DNA of 64,000 nucleotides, from NCBI GenBank assembly GCA_003254905.1, contig QANU01111919.1:124001-188000 (forward strand), written 5' to 3'. The notes beneath the pieces are model-generated. The model was not told the DNA's origin. It was given only the letters and a program-made list of their open reading frames with translations, and did not search any database. Below, piece after piece: positions 49,901 to 60,876 of the stretch. Made by a program: the position numbers and the translations under genes. Source of the DNA: Nissolia schottii. Lineage: Eukaryota > Streptophyta > Magnoliopsida > Fabales > Fabaceae. How positions within the stretch are numbered: position 1 is the stretch's first letter; each line of letters begins with the position of its first letter.

Positions 49901-51922
49901 TGCTCTAGCTAGATTCTCTCACATTCACATATCTCCTTCCTTTCTTCTACTGCTCTCTTCTCTTTCTTCTCTCTTTACCCCTATTCTCTCTTCTCCTATC
50001 TTCATCATCTGAACCCTATGATTCTTATCGTCCATCATTATCAGTATTACATGCCAAAGTTTTTCTAGCCCAAACCTGATAACAAAACTCTCCTTTACAA
50101 ACTAAAGGATCTCCAAGCTAAAAATAACAACAGAAATGCCACTGAAGATATCCCAAATGATGAACCATCCAATTCAAACATCACCAAAAGAACAGAAGGT
50201 GATGGGATATACTTACAGTTCTCTCGAGGCCTTTAAGAACTAGATGATCACATTGAATAATACCATACTTTCTGCATGTTTTCCTGTTTTAAGTAAAAAA
50301 GAAGAAATAAATTCAGGGCAACAACATAAAGCATTCCTAGAAAATTTAAATCTAACTATGAGAAGCAGAGATCTACGCTCACGTTGCTTCTCTTGTCACT
50401 GTTTTGAATGAATGAACAAATGCAGGTCGGATATCAGGTGGGCAATCCACTACTTCATCTGATGGCGGTTGTATATAGGCTGTCTGCATCAAGAGTTCAA
50501 CTAAACGGCTTCCTACCTATGAAGTGGAGGAGAGGATACAATCTTATTAGAAAACAAGGAAATAGCAAAAGGAACACTTAGAGAGTATGGGAGAGGCTAT
50601 TCAAACCTTTGACTTAATGACCGGTCCCCATGGTTTTGTATCATCCTGGCCCTTCACTATCCCCCTCACTGAGACAAGTTTTTGCTTTTTCATCAAATCA
50701 ACCACTTTCTTCCGCAGCTTTTCCCCTTCCTTGTCAACAGCAACAGACTGATCTTCTTTTTTCTTTCCTTTATTACCTTTTTTCTGCTTGGTTTTCTCCA
50801 AAAAATTGTGTATCCTAACCTAAACCATGGATTAACAAGCAGTAAAAAAGGTTACACTCATAGCAAGAGATTGGTTTAGATACTTGTAGAAACTAAAGGC
50901 CATGCCTTGGGAAGGAAATTCATGATACTATGAATGGAACAATTCAAACTCCCTCAATCAAGATGTCCGAGCAGTTAAGTCCAAACTAAACGAACACAAA
51001 AGAAAAAGCAATGTCCTACCTCCTGTTCAACGGCATCACCTATGCTGCAGACAGCCTGGATGACCCTGGCAGTGCCAAGCGAGCCACGGTCGCTGCCGGT
51101 CATCAAGAGCCCCATCAACTTATGCATCGTGATGACGGCCATCTTGTCAGCCGGCAGCTGATCAAAGTAAGGCGCGTACGTGGCCTTGTTCTTCCCCTGC
51201 TGGTAAAACTCCTGGTCCTTCGCAATGGCATCGCGAAGCGGCTCAAACCAACCAAGGAACAGCGACTTCATGTACGGCAAATTGGGCGCCAGCTTCTGCT
51301 CACACATGTCCAACAAGAGCTCCCTGTACTCCTTCGCCGCCTCCTCCCACACCTCAGTCTCAATCTTCACCTGCCTCCTCCTCAGCTCCTGGTACTTGGA
51401 TTGCATCATACCGCCCCTGCTGTTCGAGTTCTCTTTCTTCCACCTAAAGGAAACCTTCCTCTGCTCTTCCTTCCTCATCTCATTCAACAATACCCTAATC
51501 TCATCCTCCGCGGCAGCGTCTGCCTCAGCAATGCTACCATAGCCCTTAACACCAACTGGGTCGGCGTCTTCCTCAGCATCAGTTGAAGAAGAAACCGCCT
51601 CGGCAACACTAGCATACCCTTTCACGCTAGACAACAACTTGTTCTGATCAATATCATTCGGTTTTCCAACAAAACTCAAAATTCCCGTTTTCTCGGAGAA
51701 AAGGGAGTGCTGGGAAACACTCAGAGACCTACTTGGAGGGCGAAATTGATGGCGGAAGCCCTTGCAGGTGGTGGAAAGTGCGTGCTTGGCGACGGTGCGC
51801 CACATGTTCGACGAAATGCGCAAGTGGGAAGGTTGGGAAATGAAGGGGAATTTTTCGAAAGGAGGGTGGTGGAGGTGGGAAAAATCGAGACCCTTGGTGA
51901 GGGAGGTGGTGGTGGTGCACAT
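43961..51922 (-). CDS. Phage-type organellar RNA polymerase, RPOTm-like (mitochondrial)
   Basis: Nineteen minus-strand exons: 51922-51020, 50819-50607, 50516-50383, 50283-50217, 49636-49578, 48878-48761, 48655-48542, 48351-48220, 48136-47720, 47427-47377, 46879-46809, 46488-46404, 46175-46023, 45921-45847, 45741-45652, 45326-45279, 44828-44714, 44625-44522 and 44071-43961. They total 3060 nt (1019 aa; Arabidopsis RPOTm is 976). This is the T3/T7-like single-subunit polymerase that transcribes organellar genes. Catalytic motifs are intact: DFRGRAYP (598-605), the palm aspartate in [12 protein letters not shown] (D720), [18 protein letters not shown] (K795, Y803), [14 protein letters not shown] and the second aspartate in GVHDSYWTH (D952). 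The C-terminus ESPYFFN is the family ending. An ATG at 51805 (MWRTVAKH) matches the usual mitochondrial start; the ATG at 51922 adds 39 residues. Mitochondrial versus dual targeting is not settled. Confidence 0.93.
45388..45602. mobile_element. MITE-like inverted-repeat element in RNA polymerase intron
   Basis: The left end GGAGGGTTTTGGAGGGAAAA (about 45393-45412) is inverted at the right as TTCCC..CCCTCCAAAACCCTCC (about 45575-45598). The TIR is about 22-30 bp, with an AT-rich 150-bp interior and no coding. It lies between exons 15 and 16 of the polymerase. I could not define target-site duplications, so the superfamily is open. Confidence 0.65.
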
Positions 51923-52299
51923 CAAATTACGAATTGGAATTGAAGTGAAAAAATGGTGAGAAAAGAAGGAACAAAAAGTGTGAAGCAGCTTCGAAATTCA
52001 TGGAGTGATGATATAGATGGTGTCGCCGCCTTAAAGGGTTGATGAGAATTGTTTCTGGGTTTGCATCTATTTATTTGCTTCCCTCTGTTCTGTGAGATGA
52101 GCTGATTTTTTTTTTTTTCTTGGTTCTTCAAAAACCCTGCTGTGTGCTGGGGTTTAAGAATCACCCTGGAGTTTGATTTAATTTAGTTAATACTTTCTTT
52201 AAAAAGAGTTAATTTAATTCTTAAAATTTTAAAAAGTTTTTGAAATTTCAAGAATCAATAAAGATAAAATTTTAAGAAGCACATTAATATTTTTAGATA

Positions 52300-52300
<1 letters not shown>
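51923..52300. promoter_or_regulatory. 5' UTR and upstream region of the RNA polymerase gene
   Basis: Non-coding sequence immediately upstream of the minus-strand ATG, containing a long T/A-run near 52108-52120. The likely leader lies within the first ~150 bases. No defined promoter element was seen. Confidence 0.35.

Positions 52301-52303
<3 letters not shown>

Positions 52304-52336
<33 letters not shown>
52304..52336. repeat. (TA)n microsatellite
   Basis: About sixteen TA units at the left edge of the Helitron-like region. TA slippage next to the 'atatctaata' end may obscure the true terminus. Confidence 0.8.
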
Positions 52337-52339
<3 letters not shown>

Positions 52340-52833
52340 CTAGAAGTCATGTTTAAGTGCTGATGTGTTATATTCTGGTTATTTTGAATTTTTTTTAAAA
52401 TCAAATAATTTAATTGGGAATGGTTCAATTGGTATTCCTGTTTTGTATTGACGGTAAAATGTATTAATTTTTCTTTCCATTCTTTTTATTCTTTCTTTCA
52501 TTCACCTTCCCATTTCCCCCCATTCCTTTTATCTTCATAATCTGTTCAAAGCAGATTTTTCATTTTCCTGCAGAATGGTGATTTCGGCAGCTGGTGAAAA
52601 TGGGAAAGCTTACATTTTTATTGATTTTTCTTTTATTTTATTTTTACTCACTTCCCGTTTTCCTCCTTGCCAGAAAACAAGATGCCTTTTTTTTATCTAT
52701 CTCTAGCCTCAGTGGTTTCTTAACAATTATGGTGGTTCTAATGTCTGATCATTCCTAGCACTGGACTTAATCTTCTCCAATCTTTCATTTAATGCAAATT
52801 ACCTTTCGCTCCAATTTATCTTGTGTCTTATAG

Positions 52834-53141
52834 GGCAATGGAGACTGTCATCAATCAACGTGGTCTTGATATTGAAGCATTGAAGCCATTGCGTCTTCCT
52901 TTGTCTGGCAGTGCTCAAATAGGTTGTCTTTGCATATTTGCACATTGTCGGAAAAAGGTTCGTGCTAATTTTCTAGAGGTTTTGATGTTATTATTTGGTC
53001 ATTTCTGCAGGGTCTTCACAGGCAGTAGGTGTTGCTATGGATTCAAAAGTGGGATTGGCTGAGAATGAGATGCCCAAAATTGATTCCTTTGCTTCTGGCC
53101 GGCCACCAGCTGCCCCAAGCAGTGGACCACTTGATTATTGA
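52834..53141 (+). pseudogene. SYD-type SWI/SNF remodeller gene fragment, two exons plus intron
   Basis: Block 52834-52922 follows a 'cttatag' acceptor and encodes AMETVINQRGLDIEALK.LRLPLSGSAQIG. After a GT-AG intron (52923-53010), block 53011-53141 encodes SSQAVGVAMDSK..LAENEMPK.D.FASGRPP, then a stop. This matches, as I remember it, the N-terminal part of plant SPLAYED-type ATPases (METVINQHGLDIEAL...). Only this short piece is present, with splice sites preserved, so it is a DNA-level capture. The stop comes directly after GPLDY, where the functional gene should continue. Confidence 0.62.
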
Positions 53142-53988
53142 AGCCATGAATGGCAGGGCAATTTTTGTCTACTCTATTTGTGTGCTCAATAAAACTTAAT
53201 GCATAGACTTTGATATGCTGCTTCCACATGTAAATAACTATGCCCTGATGGTGTTTGCTTAAATGCCTAACTCATTGTTGATTGGAGAAAACTAGGTAAC
53301 AAAGATCATTTCTACTTAAAGCCATATTAGTGTGTGTTTTTGATTAATGTTTTGCAAATTTAATTGTTATTTATTCTGATTTTTTCAGTATTGATTTTAG
53401 TTAAATTTCATTTTAAAGTATAAAAAAAAAATCCTTTTAAAGTAAAATGGATCTTGCAAATTCGAATCTGCATTTTAATTTACAGTGCTTTGTACTTGAA
53501 TAAGTATGTATTTAGAGTGGAATAGGCTCATTTTTCTTTAAACTTCTTGGTCGGCAATGGACATTTCATAGTCATTATGCCAGAAAAATCTGTTGTAGCA
53601 AAGAGATTATTTCGACGCCCTTATCTCACTCAGATTATTTTTCTTTCTTTGACAACTAATTTGCTTCACATGTTCCTGATGTTGTCTATATGTTGATTAT
53701 GGCTAGAAGTGAGTCGAGCTGAGCTGATCCAGCTAAAGCTTATGCTCAACTTACTTCTTAATGAGTTGAATCAAGCTCGAACTCATTTAGAATTGAGCCA
53801 AATTTTTGGGATTGAGCTATCTCACGAGCCACATCAACTTTATTAAATAACTTAAATTAGATACAAATTAAGTAGGGGTCAGAGAGGGTTAGGGATTCGA
53901 GTCTTTTGGTGACCTAGAATGTTCCCAAACTATCTAACAAGAGTTTCGTTATGTTTAAGATGATAATACTGATAATCCATTTTTGCAG

Positions 53989-54177
53989 ATTGTAATGGAA
54001 GCCCAAAAATACATCCTAGCTGTCAATCTCGAATCCGATTCAGATCGCAAATTAAGCAGTAGTAGCAGTAACAGAGATAGATACTACAACAGGTTTGATG
54101 CTGTGGTTCGTGCAATTCAGGGAGATCCTACCACTTACATTGAGGAACCTGAGGATTCAGAAGAGTATGGGAAGTGA
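53989..54177 (+). pseudogene. Unidentified captured exon
   Basis: Following a 'ttttgcag' acceptor, an open frame of about 62 codons reads IVMEAQKYILAV, then a Ser-rich stretch, then DRYYNRFDAVVRAIQGDP and EEPEDSEEYGK before TGA. Codon use and composition look protein-coding, but I do not recognise the family. There is no start codon context or other exon nearby that I can link. The end of the frame is duplicated in the following 532-bp repeat. Probably another captured gene fragment. Confidence 0.5.
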
Positions 54178-55197
54178 AAATCAGGTTGCATTGACAAAGT
54201 GTAAAGTGCAAAGGTGGATGCTTCAAGTGGTAATCTTTTCTATGATATACTGAAGATTTATTTATGCTGTGTGTATCTTTTAGTTTTCTTTCTTCAATCA
54301 TTGGTGGTTTTTTTCAATTGAAAATATGAGTCCCATTTTCCTTTCATTGAAAAAAGATGTAAATATAAATTGTTTTTCAATTACTTTGTTCATCTAGGTC
54401 AAGGTGCAATATTTATTTGACATAAAATTTATTGTGTTAGGCAAGAAGTTGAAACTGGCTCAATTTTTTTTTTTTGGTAAACTTGAAACTGGCTGTATGG
54501 CATGAAGTTTCATTTGCAAAAGACAAATTATAGTTTGAGTTAGAGTTTGTCTATTTGTACATGTTACATTGTAATGGGTCCATCTATTTTCTTGACTGCT
54601 ATTTATGTTCTTGATATTATTGGCAGCTGAATTTGAATGGAAGCTATCAAGTTTGTTTCGAGTCCCTTACATTGAGGAACCTGAGGATTCAGAAGAGTAT
54701 GGGAAGTGAAAATCAGGTTGCGTTGACAAAGTGTAAAGTGCAAAGGTGGATGCTTCAAGTGGTAATCTTTTCTATGATATACTGAAGATTTATTTATGCT
54801 GTGTGTATCTTTTAGTTTTCTTTCTTCAATCATTGGTGGTTTTTTTCAATTGAAAATATGAGTCCCATTTTCCTTTCATTGAAAAAAGATGTAAATATAA
54901 ATTGTTTTTCAATTACTTTGTTCATCTAGGTCAAGGTGCAATATTTATTTGACATAAAATTTATTGTGTTAGGCAAGAAGTTGAAACTGGCTCAATTTTT
55001 TTTTTTTGGTAAACTTGAAACTGGCTGTATGGCATGAAGTTTCATTTGCAAAAGACAAATTATAGTTTGAGTTAGAGTTTGTCTATTTGTACATGTTACA
55101 TTGTAATGGGTCCATCTATTTTCTTGACTGCTATTTATGTTCTTGATATTATTGGCAGCTGAATTTGAATGGAAGCTATCAAGTTTGTTTCGAGTCC
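54134..55197 (+). repeat. Near-perfect 532-bp tandem duplication
   Basis: Bases 54134-54665 and 54666-55197 are almost identical; the one difference I noticed is gttgcattg versus gttgcgttg. Even poly-T tracts keep the same length. The unit includes the last ~14 codons and 3' flank of the captured exon. The join falls inside 'cgagtccctt|acattgagg'. The duplication must be very recent, or an assembly artefact. Confidence 0.93.
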
Positions 55198-56818
55198 CTT
55201 CTTCAAGCTTTTCTGACTCCATTGCTTCGTTTCCTGCGATGGCTGTAATTTCTAATTCCTCTTTTTCACTTTCTTTTTTTATTCTGGCATTTAATAATTG
55301 ATATGGAACTCCTTTCACTTAAATTGTTGTGAATAGCTATGGTAATTTTTTTTTTTTTATATATAAAAACAGCTATGGTATTTGATTTATTGCTATGGAT
55401 GGTTGTATTCATTACAGACAATGTTGTTCTCAAGCTTCACCACGTTGTTCGCACTGAATCCCTCGGTCCTCAATGAGTGAAGATTTTATTTTATGCCGCG
55501 CTTCACGCTTTGCTGTGTCTGCTTTCATTTGTGATTTTTTAAAGTTTATTGTTAATCATGTTGATGTAGAAAGTTTAAGTTTTGTATCACTAATAAAGTT
55601 TAAGTTTTGTATCACCAATCTTATATCTTATATACTGCATTAAAAGTGATGAATTTTTGCTGATTGATCATTTTGTGGTGTTTTACAATTTTTTTATAGA
55701 ATCATTTAATTGTTACTGTTGTCCTGAATTGGTAATTTCATTTTCTAATGAGGTTAAATTGGTAAGTTCGCCTAATTCGTTGTTATTTATTTATTTTTCT
55801 TTCCTTTCTTTCATCCACTTTCCCGTTTCCTTCCTTCCTTTTATCTCCATAATCTGTTCAAAGCAGGTTGTATGGTGATTTTGGCAGTATGGTGGAATGG
55901 GAAGCAGAAACAGTAAGTTTCATAATTGATTGATTTTGATTTTTCTTTTGTTTTTACTCACTTTCCTTTTTGTTCATCCTTTTTCCTCTTTTTCCTTTCT
56001 GCAGGTTCTATTTCACGAACCCTTATTTGTGGTAATCTTTGTTTACTTTTCTGGGTTTTTTTTTTTTTTCTTTTGATCCTCATTTGTCATCAATTTTATT
56101 ATAAGTTACCAGTGTATCGGTAGGGCCTCTCTTCATTGTCTAGATTTGTGCTGCTTTAATGAAGAACGGGAATTAGCAGTGTATAATTCCGTCTTGATTT
56201 TGCTGTCTTGAAAATTTCAATTTTGTGTTCATCTAATGGTGTGGTGATGATGTAAATTATTATAAATTATTTTCGGCGTTGGAGTGGCCCATGTTGGTTT
56301 TTGTCAATTGTAGTGATAATTAAGGATTGAATTTAAATGTTAGGGTTTGCAATCAGCCTCTCTGTGTTTTTGCTTCCTATGTACTGATGAAATCAATGAG
56401 AGTACCTGTGGCTTGATTCATTGAGATGCTGTCTTCATGTTGATGGTGCCATTGGCATTTAGTTTTTCCTTATTGAAAGGTTAGCCGTGAGAGACTAAAT
56501 TGTGTCCGAAAAGATCGTTCTAAGAACTCTAAATTTCCCCGTAGGTTCTGAATGGATATCTGGCCATGATTTCAGATTTTTTTTTTTTTTCTTTCCCAAT
56601 TATCTTTGTCACCAGGTAACTGCTATTTATGTATGACCCCATGAATAATGGAACTGCTAATCGATGTCAAAACCCCTTACTATATCTATGGGAAGCCAAA
56701 AAATATGTGAAATGATTGTGTTGAAAGACTGAAAGAGGGACAGAAGAATGTGATTGGCTGATTGCAAGCTTGAATTGTCTCTTGTTTGAATAAGTTAATT
56801 GTCTGATATCTGATATAT
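55198..56818. other. Non-coding part of the Helitron-like region with second 5'-end copy
   Basis: Contains the second copy of the Helitron-like leader block (about 55625-56015) and otherwise AT-rich sequence. Splice-like pyrimidine tracts occur ('cctttctgcag' at about 55995-56005) but no coding frame was recognised. Confidence 0.45.
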
Positions 56819-57260
56819 CTAATCTAATATCTAATATATTATACTAAAAGTGATTTTTTGTGCTGATGTGTCATTTTGTGGTGTTTTACAATTTTTTTAT
56901 AAAATCATTTAATTATTACTGTTGTCCTGAATTGGTAATTTTTTTTAATGAGGCTAAATTAGTAAGTTTGCATGATTTATTGTTGATTTTCCTTTCCTTT
57001 CTTTCATCCATTTTCCCTTTTCCCTCCTTCCTTTTATCTCCATAATCTGTTCAAAGCAGATTTTTCTTTTTCCTGCAGGTTGTATGGTGATTTCGGCAGT
57101 ATGGTGGTAATGGGAAGTATGGTGGAAATGGGAAGCAGAAAGAGCTAGTTACATAATTGATTGTTATTGATTTTTTTTATTTTTTTTTTAATCTTTACTC
57201 ACTTTCCATTTTGTTCATCTGTTTTCCTCCTTTTCCTTCCTGCAGGTTCCATTTAACGAA

Positions 57261-59020
57261 CCCAAAGTTGCGAAGGCCACCGAAGCTTCGGGGATCTACG
57301 GGATGTCACTACCATTTCACGAGCATGAGTCACCACCGTCCGAGCCGCAGCCACCACCGTGTGTTGCAGAAGCCATGAAGGGGGGAAATGGCCATTGCAA
57401 CGGAGAGAGGGAGAGCGACAACACACATCTCGAACCTCAGGCTCTATTAGTGTTTCAGCCATGGACGACACAAAACATGGCAATGAAAAATCTATGTACT
57501 CCTATTTTATGGGCACCTTTTATTTGTTCTAAATTTCCCATCAAACATCCCTTTGCTGCATTTTCCTCAATTTAATTGCTGTTTATTTCAAATTCAAACC
57601 CCATTTGCTGTCTTTGTGTATTGTTTGTTAGGTGAACATTTTTATATCAGGGTTATAGAGTGAACAACTAAGGGTGAGACTGAATTTAGTGGTTTTGTTG
57701 CATGGTTTTTGTATGGATTTGCATTTGGTTTCAATGATTATGGTTTGGGGATTTTGTTTTGGTTTGACATTGCACAGAACTGATATTGCAGTTGCTAAAA
57801 TTTGATCCCTACTTCTCTTTATCAGGCTACTTTGTTCTAAACTCAACTTATTGGATGATTCTCTTCTCACATATATGATTGCTATTATCTAAGGTGTGAT
57901 TAATAATGGATGAAATTGTTGCACTTTCTTTCTTGACAGGTATGAAGTTGAAAGAAGGTCCTAATATGTTTAGTTACTTTTTTTATTGGCATATCTGTTT
58001 TTTTCTTATGAAATTTGATGCACTTGCAGTTATATTTGCTTCACATAACAGAGAGTTATGATTGATAAACACGTGTCATTGTTATACTTAGTTCTATGAA
58101 AAGAGTAGAACTATTGGTAATGGGAAAAATAGAAAAAGATTCCTCATAATCATACTTTTCTTAGAATGATTGTAATTTCATATTTTGATCTAAAAATGAG
58201 AGAACTTTCGTGTTTTGTACATTGTCATTATATGTGAGTCTGGGATACAGAGAATATTGGCTTTGAAGAGAAGTATGAGAAATTGAAAATAGATTTTGAG
58301 TGTTTGAGGAATTAACTGTGGATAAATGGGTCAACCCATGAGTCAAGCTTATTTTAACATTTAAAACTATCAAACGAGCCAATTAAACTCATTCAAGGTC
58401 AACCCATTTAACTTGCGGGTTAAACAAAGTTTTTATGTTTTGCGGGTGAGTTTTTTTGTGCATTTAGCCCACCCATTTAATGCTGATAAATGGGTCAGCC
58501 TGTAGGTCGAACCCATTTTGATGGTCCTATTATTTAGAAGAATCAAATACAATTCTTAAACTTCCCAATTTAACACAAGACCAAAATAGACGTCACTTTA
58601 GTTATTAGCTCTTGACAATTTATTTAAAATGTTTATCCATATGAAAAATATGTAAATTCTACTATGTTAATGAAAAAAATTAATAATAAACTTACACTTT
58701 AAATCACTCTTGATTTTAAATTTCTTAATATCTGTATATTTGACTTAATTCACAGCTAAAATAAACTGGAAATTGTGTGTGTGTATATATTATATTACAT
58801 CCGTTTATATATTCATTTGAGTCACACACTTAAATAATGTTCAAAAGTTTCATGCACCTTTATGTTATTTTCTGTTGTATAAAACATTAAATTTTATTTC
58901 TATGACTACATATTTAATCTAGAAACATTATAATCATTTTGTACAATTTTAGTATGATTATACGATTTTAGTTTACACTGTGTAGCATTCTTGTGCGTTT
59001 AGTACGGGTTACTGCACTAG
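57261..59020. other. Helitron-like 3' half, non-coding
   Basis: A short GC-richer patch (57250-57480) has an open frame without family features. At 58310-58530 the word 'gataaatgggtca(a/g)cc' occurs twice, with the inverted form 'ggtcaacccattta' between, a motif common in dispersed plant repeats. The region ends at CTAG|T (59017-59021). Confidence 0.45.
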
Positions 59021-59989
59021 TTAAGTTATATTTTGTTTTTTGAAAAGAACATTTAAGGCTGAAACATATTTTCGAGGACTTTGGTGGCACTAACTCGAAG
59101 ATCTTTTATGTTCAAATCATTTGGAATTCATATAATGGTAGGTTATCATCAAAATATAATGGCGGAGAAAAAAATATAATGATTTTTTTTTTATGGGAAA
59201 AGAAAATATAATGGTTTTCTTCTGAAACCTAATGGTTAGTTTAGAGTGTTCCATGTTGGAAAAGCCTCAATCTCTTTGGGCTATGGTTCTATATTGGTAA
59301 TTTTGGTAAATGTGCCAAGGACGCCTAACCTTGCTCATCCTCTACAACCTTTTCTTTTATTTGGTAAATGTTTTTGTTTTTGGTCATTAGATTTTGTTAC
59401 AACGTGTGTTTTTGGTCCAATAGTTTCAACAATGTTGATTTATAAAGTTATGCTGCCGTAGCCCACTGGGTTGCAGAATTGTAGAACCTATGTCAGCCCA
59501 TTGACCCAATAATAATTGATCCACAATCTTGTATTCTCAATATTTTTCTTCTGAAAAAAGAGACTAATTATTGTAGCAAGATTTTGCTAATGAAACCCAC
59601 AAGAAGGTTGATTAATCATAATGTAATACTTTTGTTAAAAAAATTTTACGTGAGTTATTTCTTATAATTACTTCAAAGTAAGTGTATTAACTTGTATATA
59701 AAAAGGTGGTGTCAATTTTTATTGATTTGTTTTCTTTATACAAATACTCTTATTTTGATTTGAATTGAATCTTTTATTTTTATGCCCCACTTTTTTCCTA
59801 TTTTAATCTCAAGCAAGATTTTTTTTAGAGGAGTCAAACCTTTCAACTATCAAATCTTGTAAATTAAATTTTTCACCAAAAAAAATAATCTTTTAAATTA
59901 TAATTAATAATTAATGACGAGATATTCTAGACTTAAATAGGTATATCAAACGAATTGCTGATTCTTCCCAAATGGGAAAAATCGCTTCT
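59021..59989. other. Intergenic DNA upstream of the TPD1-like gene
   Basis: AT-rich, with no gene recognised. Promoter of the next gene is expected in the last few hundred bases. Confidence 0.4.
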
Positions 59990-59995
59990 TATAAA
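59990..59995 (+). promoter_or_regulatory. Candidate TATA box of the TPD1-like gene
   Basis: TATAAA lies 57 bases before the ATG at 60052, a plausible spacing for a short leader. Supported by position only. Confidence 0.45.
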
Positions 59996-60051
59996 TTGTG
60001 TGCGACACTAACCGAAGAGAAACAAATTTCGAGCTGGTATCATTATCTCTA

Positions 60052-60876
60052 ATGGCTTCCATTATCAAGCTTCTCGCCCTCACTCTCTTCCTTGCCATGG
60101 TTTTCCAAGGTAATAACTTTCATTTTGTAGCATGCATATGTCATATTATTACATTAAAAATGGCTAGTCACCCATAATATTTGTCCCAAATTAAGTGCAT
60201 GACTGATGTGATATGAATGCTAACCTTTATATAAAAATGCCGACTCCACCACCATATCTCTCATCCAACAACCATACTAATTTTTATTAAAAAAAAAAAA
60301 ATTGGTTATATTCTTCCAAATAACATTTATTTTTTATATTACATAACGCTTTGTACAAACATCAACTTTTTGTTTCTCTTACAACGTTAATAGTAGCCTC
60401 TGGATAAAAATGTGAATTCCACCATCATATATCCAACTTCCACAATGATTTGTGTCAGAAATTTTGGTTACATCTTTCTATTACATAACACTTTTTCTTT
60501 TTTTTCCTCTAACGATGCTCAATTCATTGCTCACATACTAATCAATAGTATCCTATATGTTGCAGCTAATGGGAAATGTTCTTTGAGTGACATTAGCATT
60601 GCACAATCAGAGACAGGGCAATATGCACATGGCATGCCACAATGGAATGTGACCGTAACAAACAAGTGTACGTGTGTTCAGTCAGAGGTGGAGCTGAAAT
60701 GTGATGGATTTCAAACAAATCTGGTTGAGGATCCTTCAATCTTTAGTGTAAATGGTGGTCAATGCCTTCTAATAAATGGAGGACCCATTGCTCCCTCTGG
60801 AACTGTCCAATTTCGTTATGCTTGGAACCCTCAGTTTCCATTTCAACCAATCTCTTCCCAAATTAGTTGTTCTTGA
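60052..60876 (+). CDS. Small secreted TPD1-like cysteine-rich protein
   Basis: Two exons, 60052-60109 and 60566-60876, joined in phase 1, give 122 aa. Residues 1-20 (MASIIKLLALTLFLAMVFQ) are a typical signal peptide encoded almost wholly by exon 1. The mature part has the TPD1-family layout: GKCSLSDISIAQS, a central W.V.VTNKC.C, LKCDGF, GGQCL.NGG.I..SGTV.F.YAW and a terminal ISCS. It holds several cysteines, probably disulphide-bonded. TPD1 (about 176 aa) is the ligand of the EMS1 receptor kinase in anther cell fate. The short members of the family (At1g32583/At4g32105-like), which this resembles, have no clear assigned function. The 456-nt intron is AT-rich. Acceptor choice is set by 'gttgcag|CTAATGG', which keeps the signal peptide in frame. 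Confidence 0.85.

Larger units (their letters stand above)
52300..59020. mobile_element. Composite Helitron-like region with captured gene fragments
   Basis: Three copies of a related sequence lie at about 52300-52690, 55625-56015 and 56820-57260. Each begins with TA-rich 'tctaatata..' or 'tcttatata..' sequence, then an 'aaaagtga'-type word and 'gctgatgtgt'. Each continues with a C/T-rich block, 'ccataatctgttcaaagcag' and 'ggtgattt.ggcag'. The right limit is a Helitron-like 3' end: an imperfect hairpin (ttgtgc...gtacgg, wobble pairs) and then CTAG before T at 59017-59021. Between the copies lie gene fragments with introns. No helicase was found, so the element(s) would be non-autonomous. Whether this is one 6.7-kb element with internal duplication or several nested ones is unresolved. 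Confidence 0.5.

Noticed and set aside
57253..57575. GC-richer open frame in the Helitron-like region as a possible gene
   Set aside because: No recognised domain, low-complexity His/Pro-rich product, and it overlaps an opposite-strand frame. It may be captured DNA but cannot be supported as a gene.
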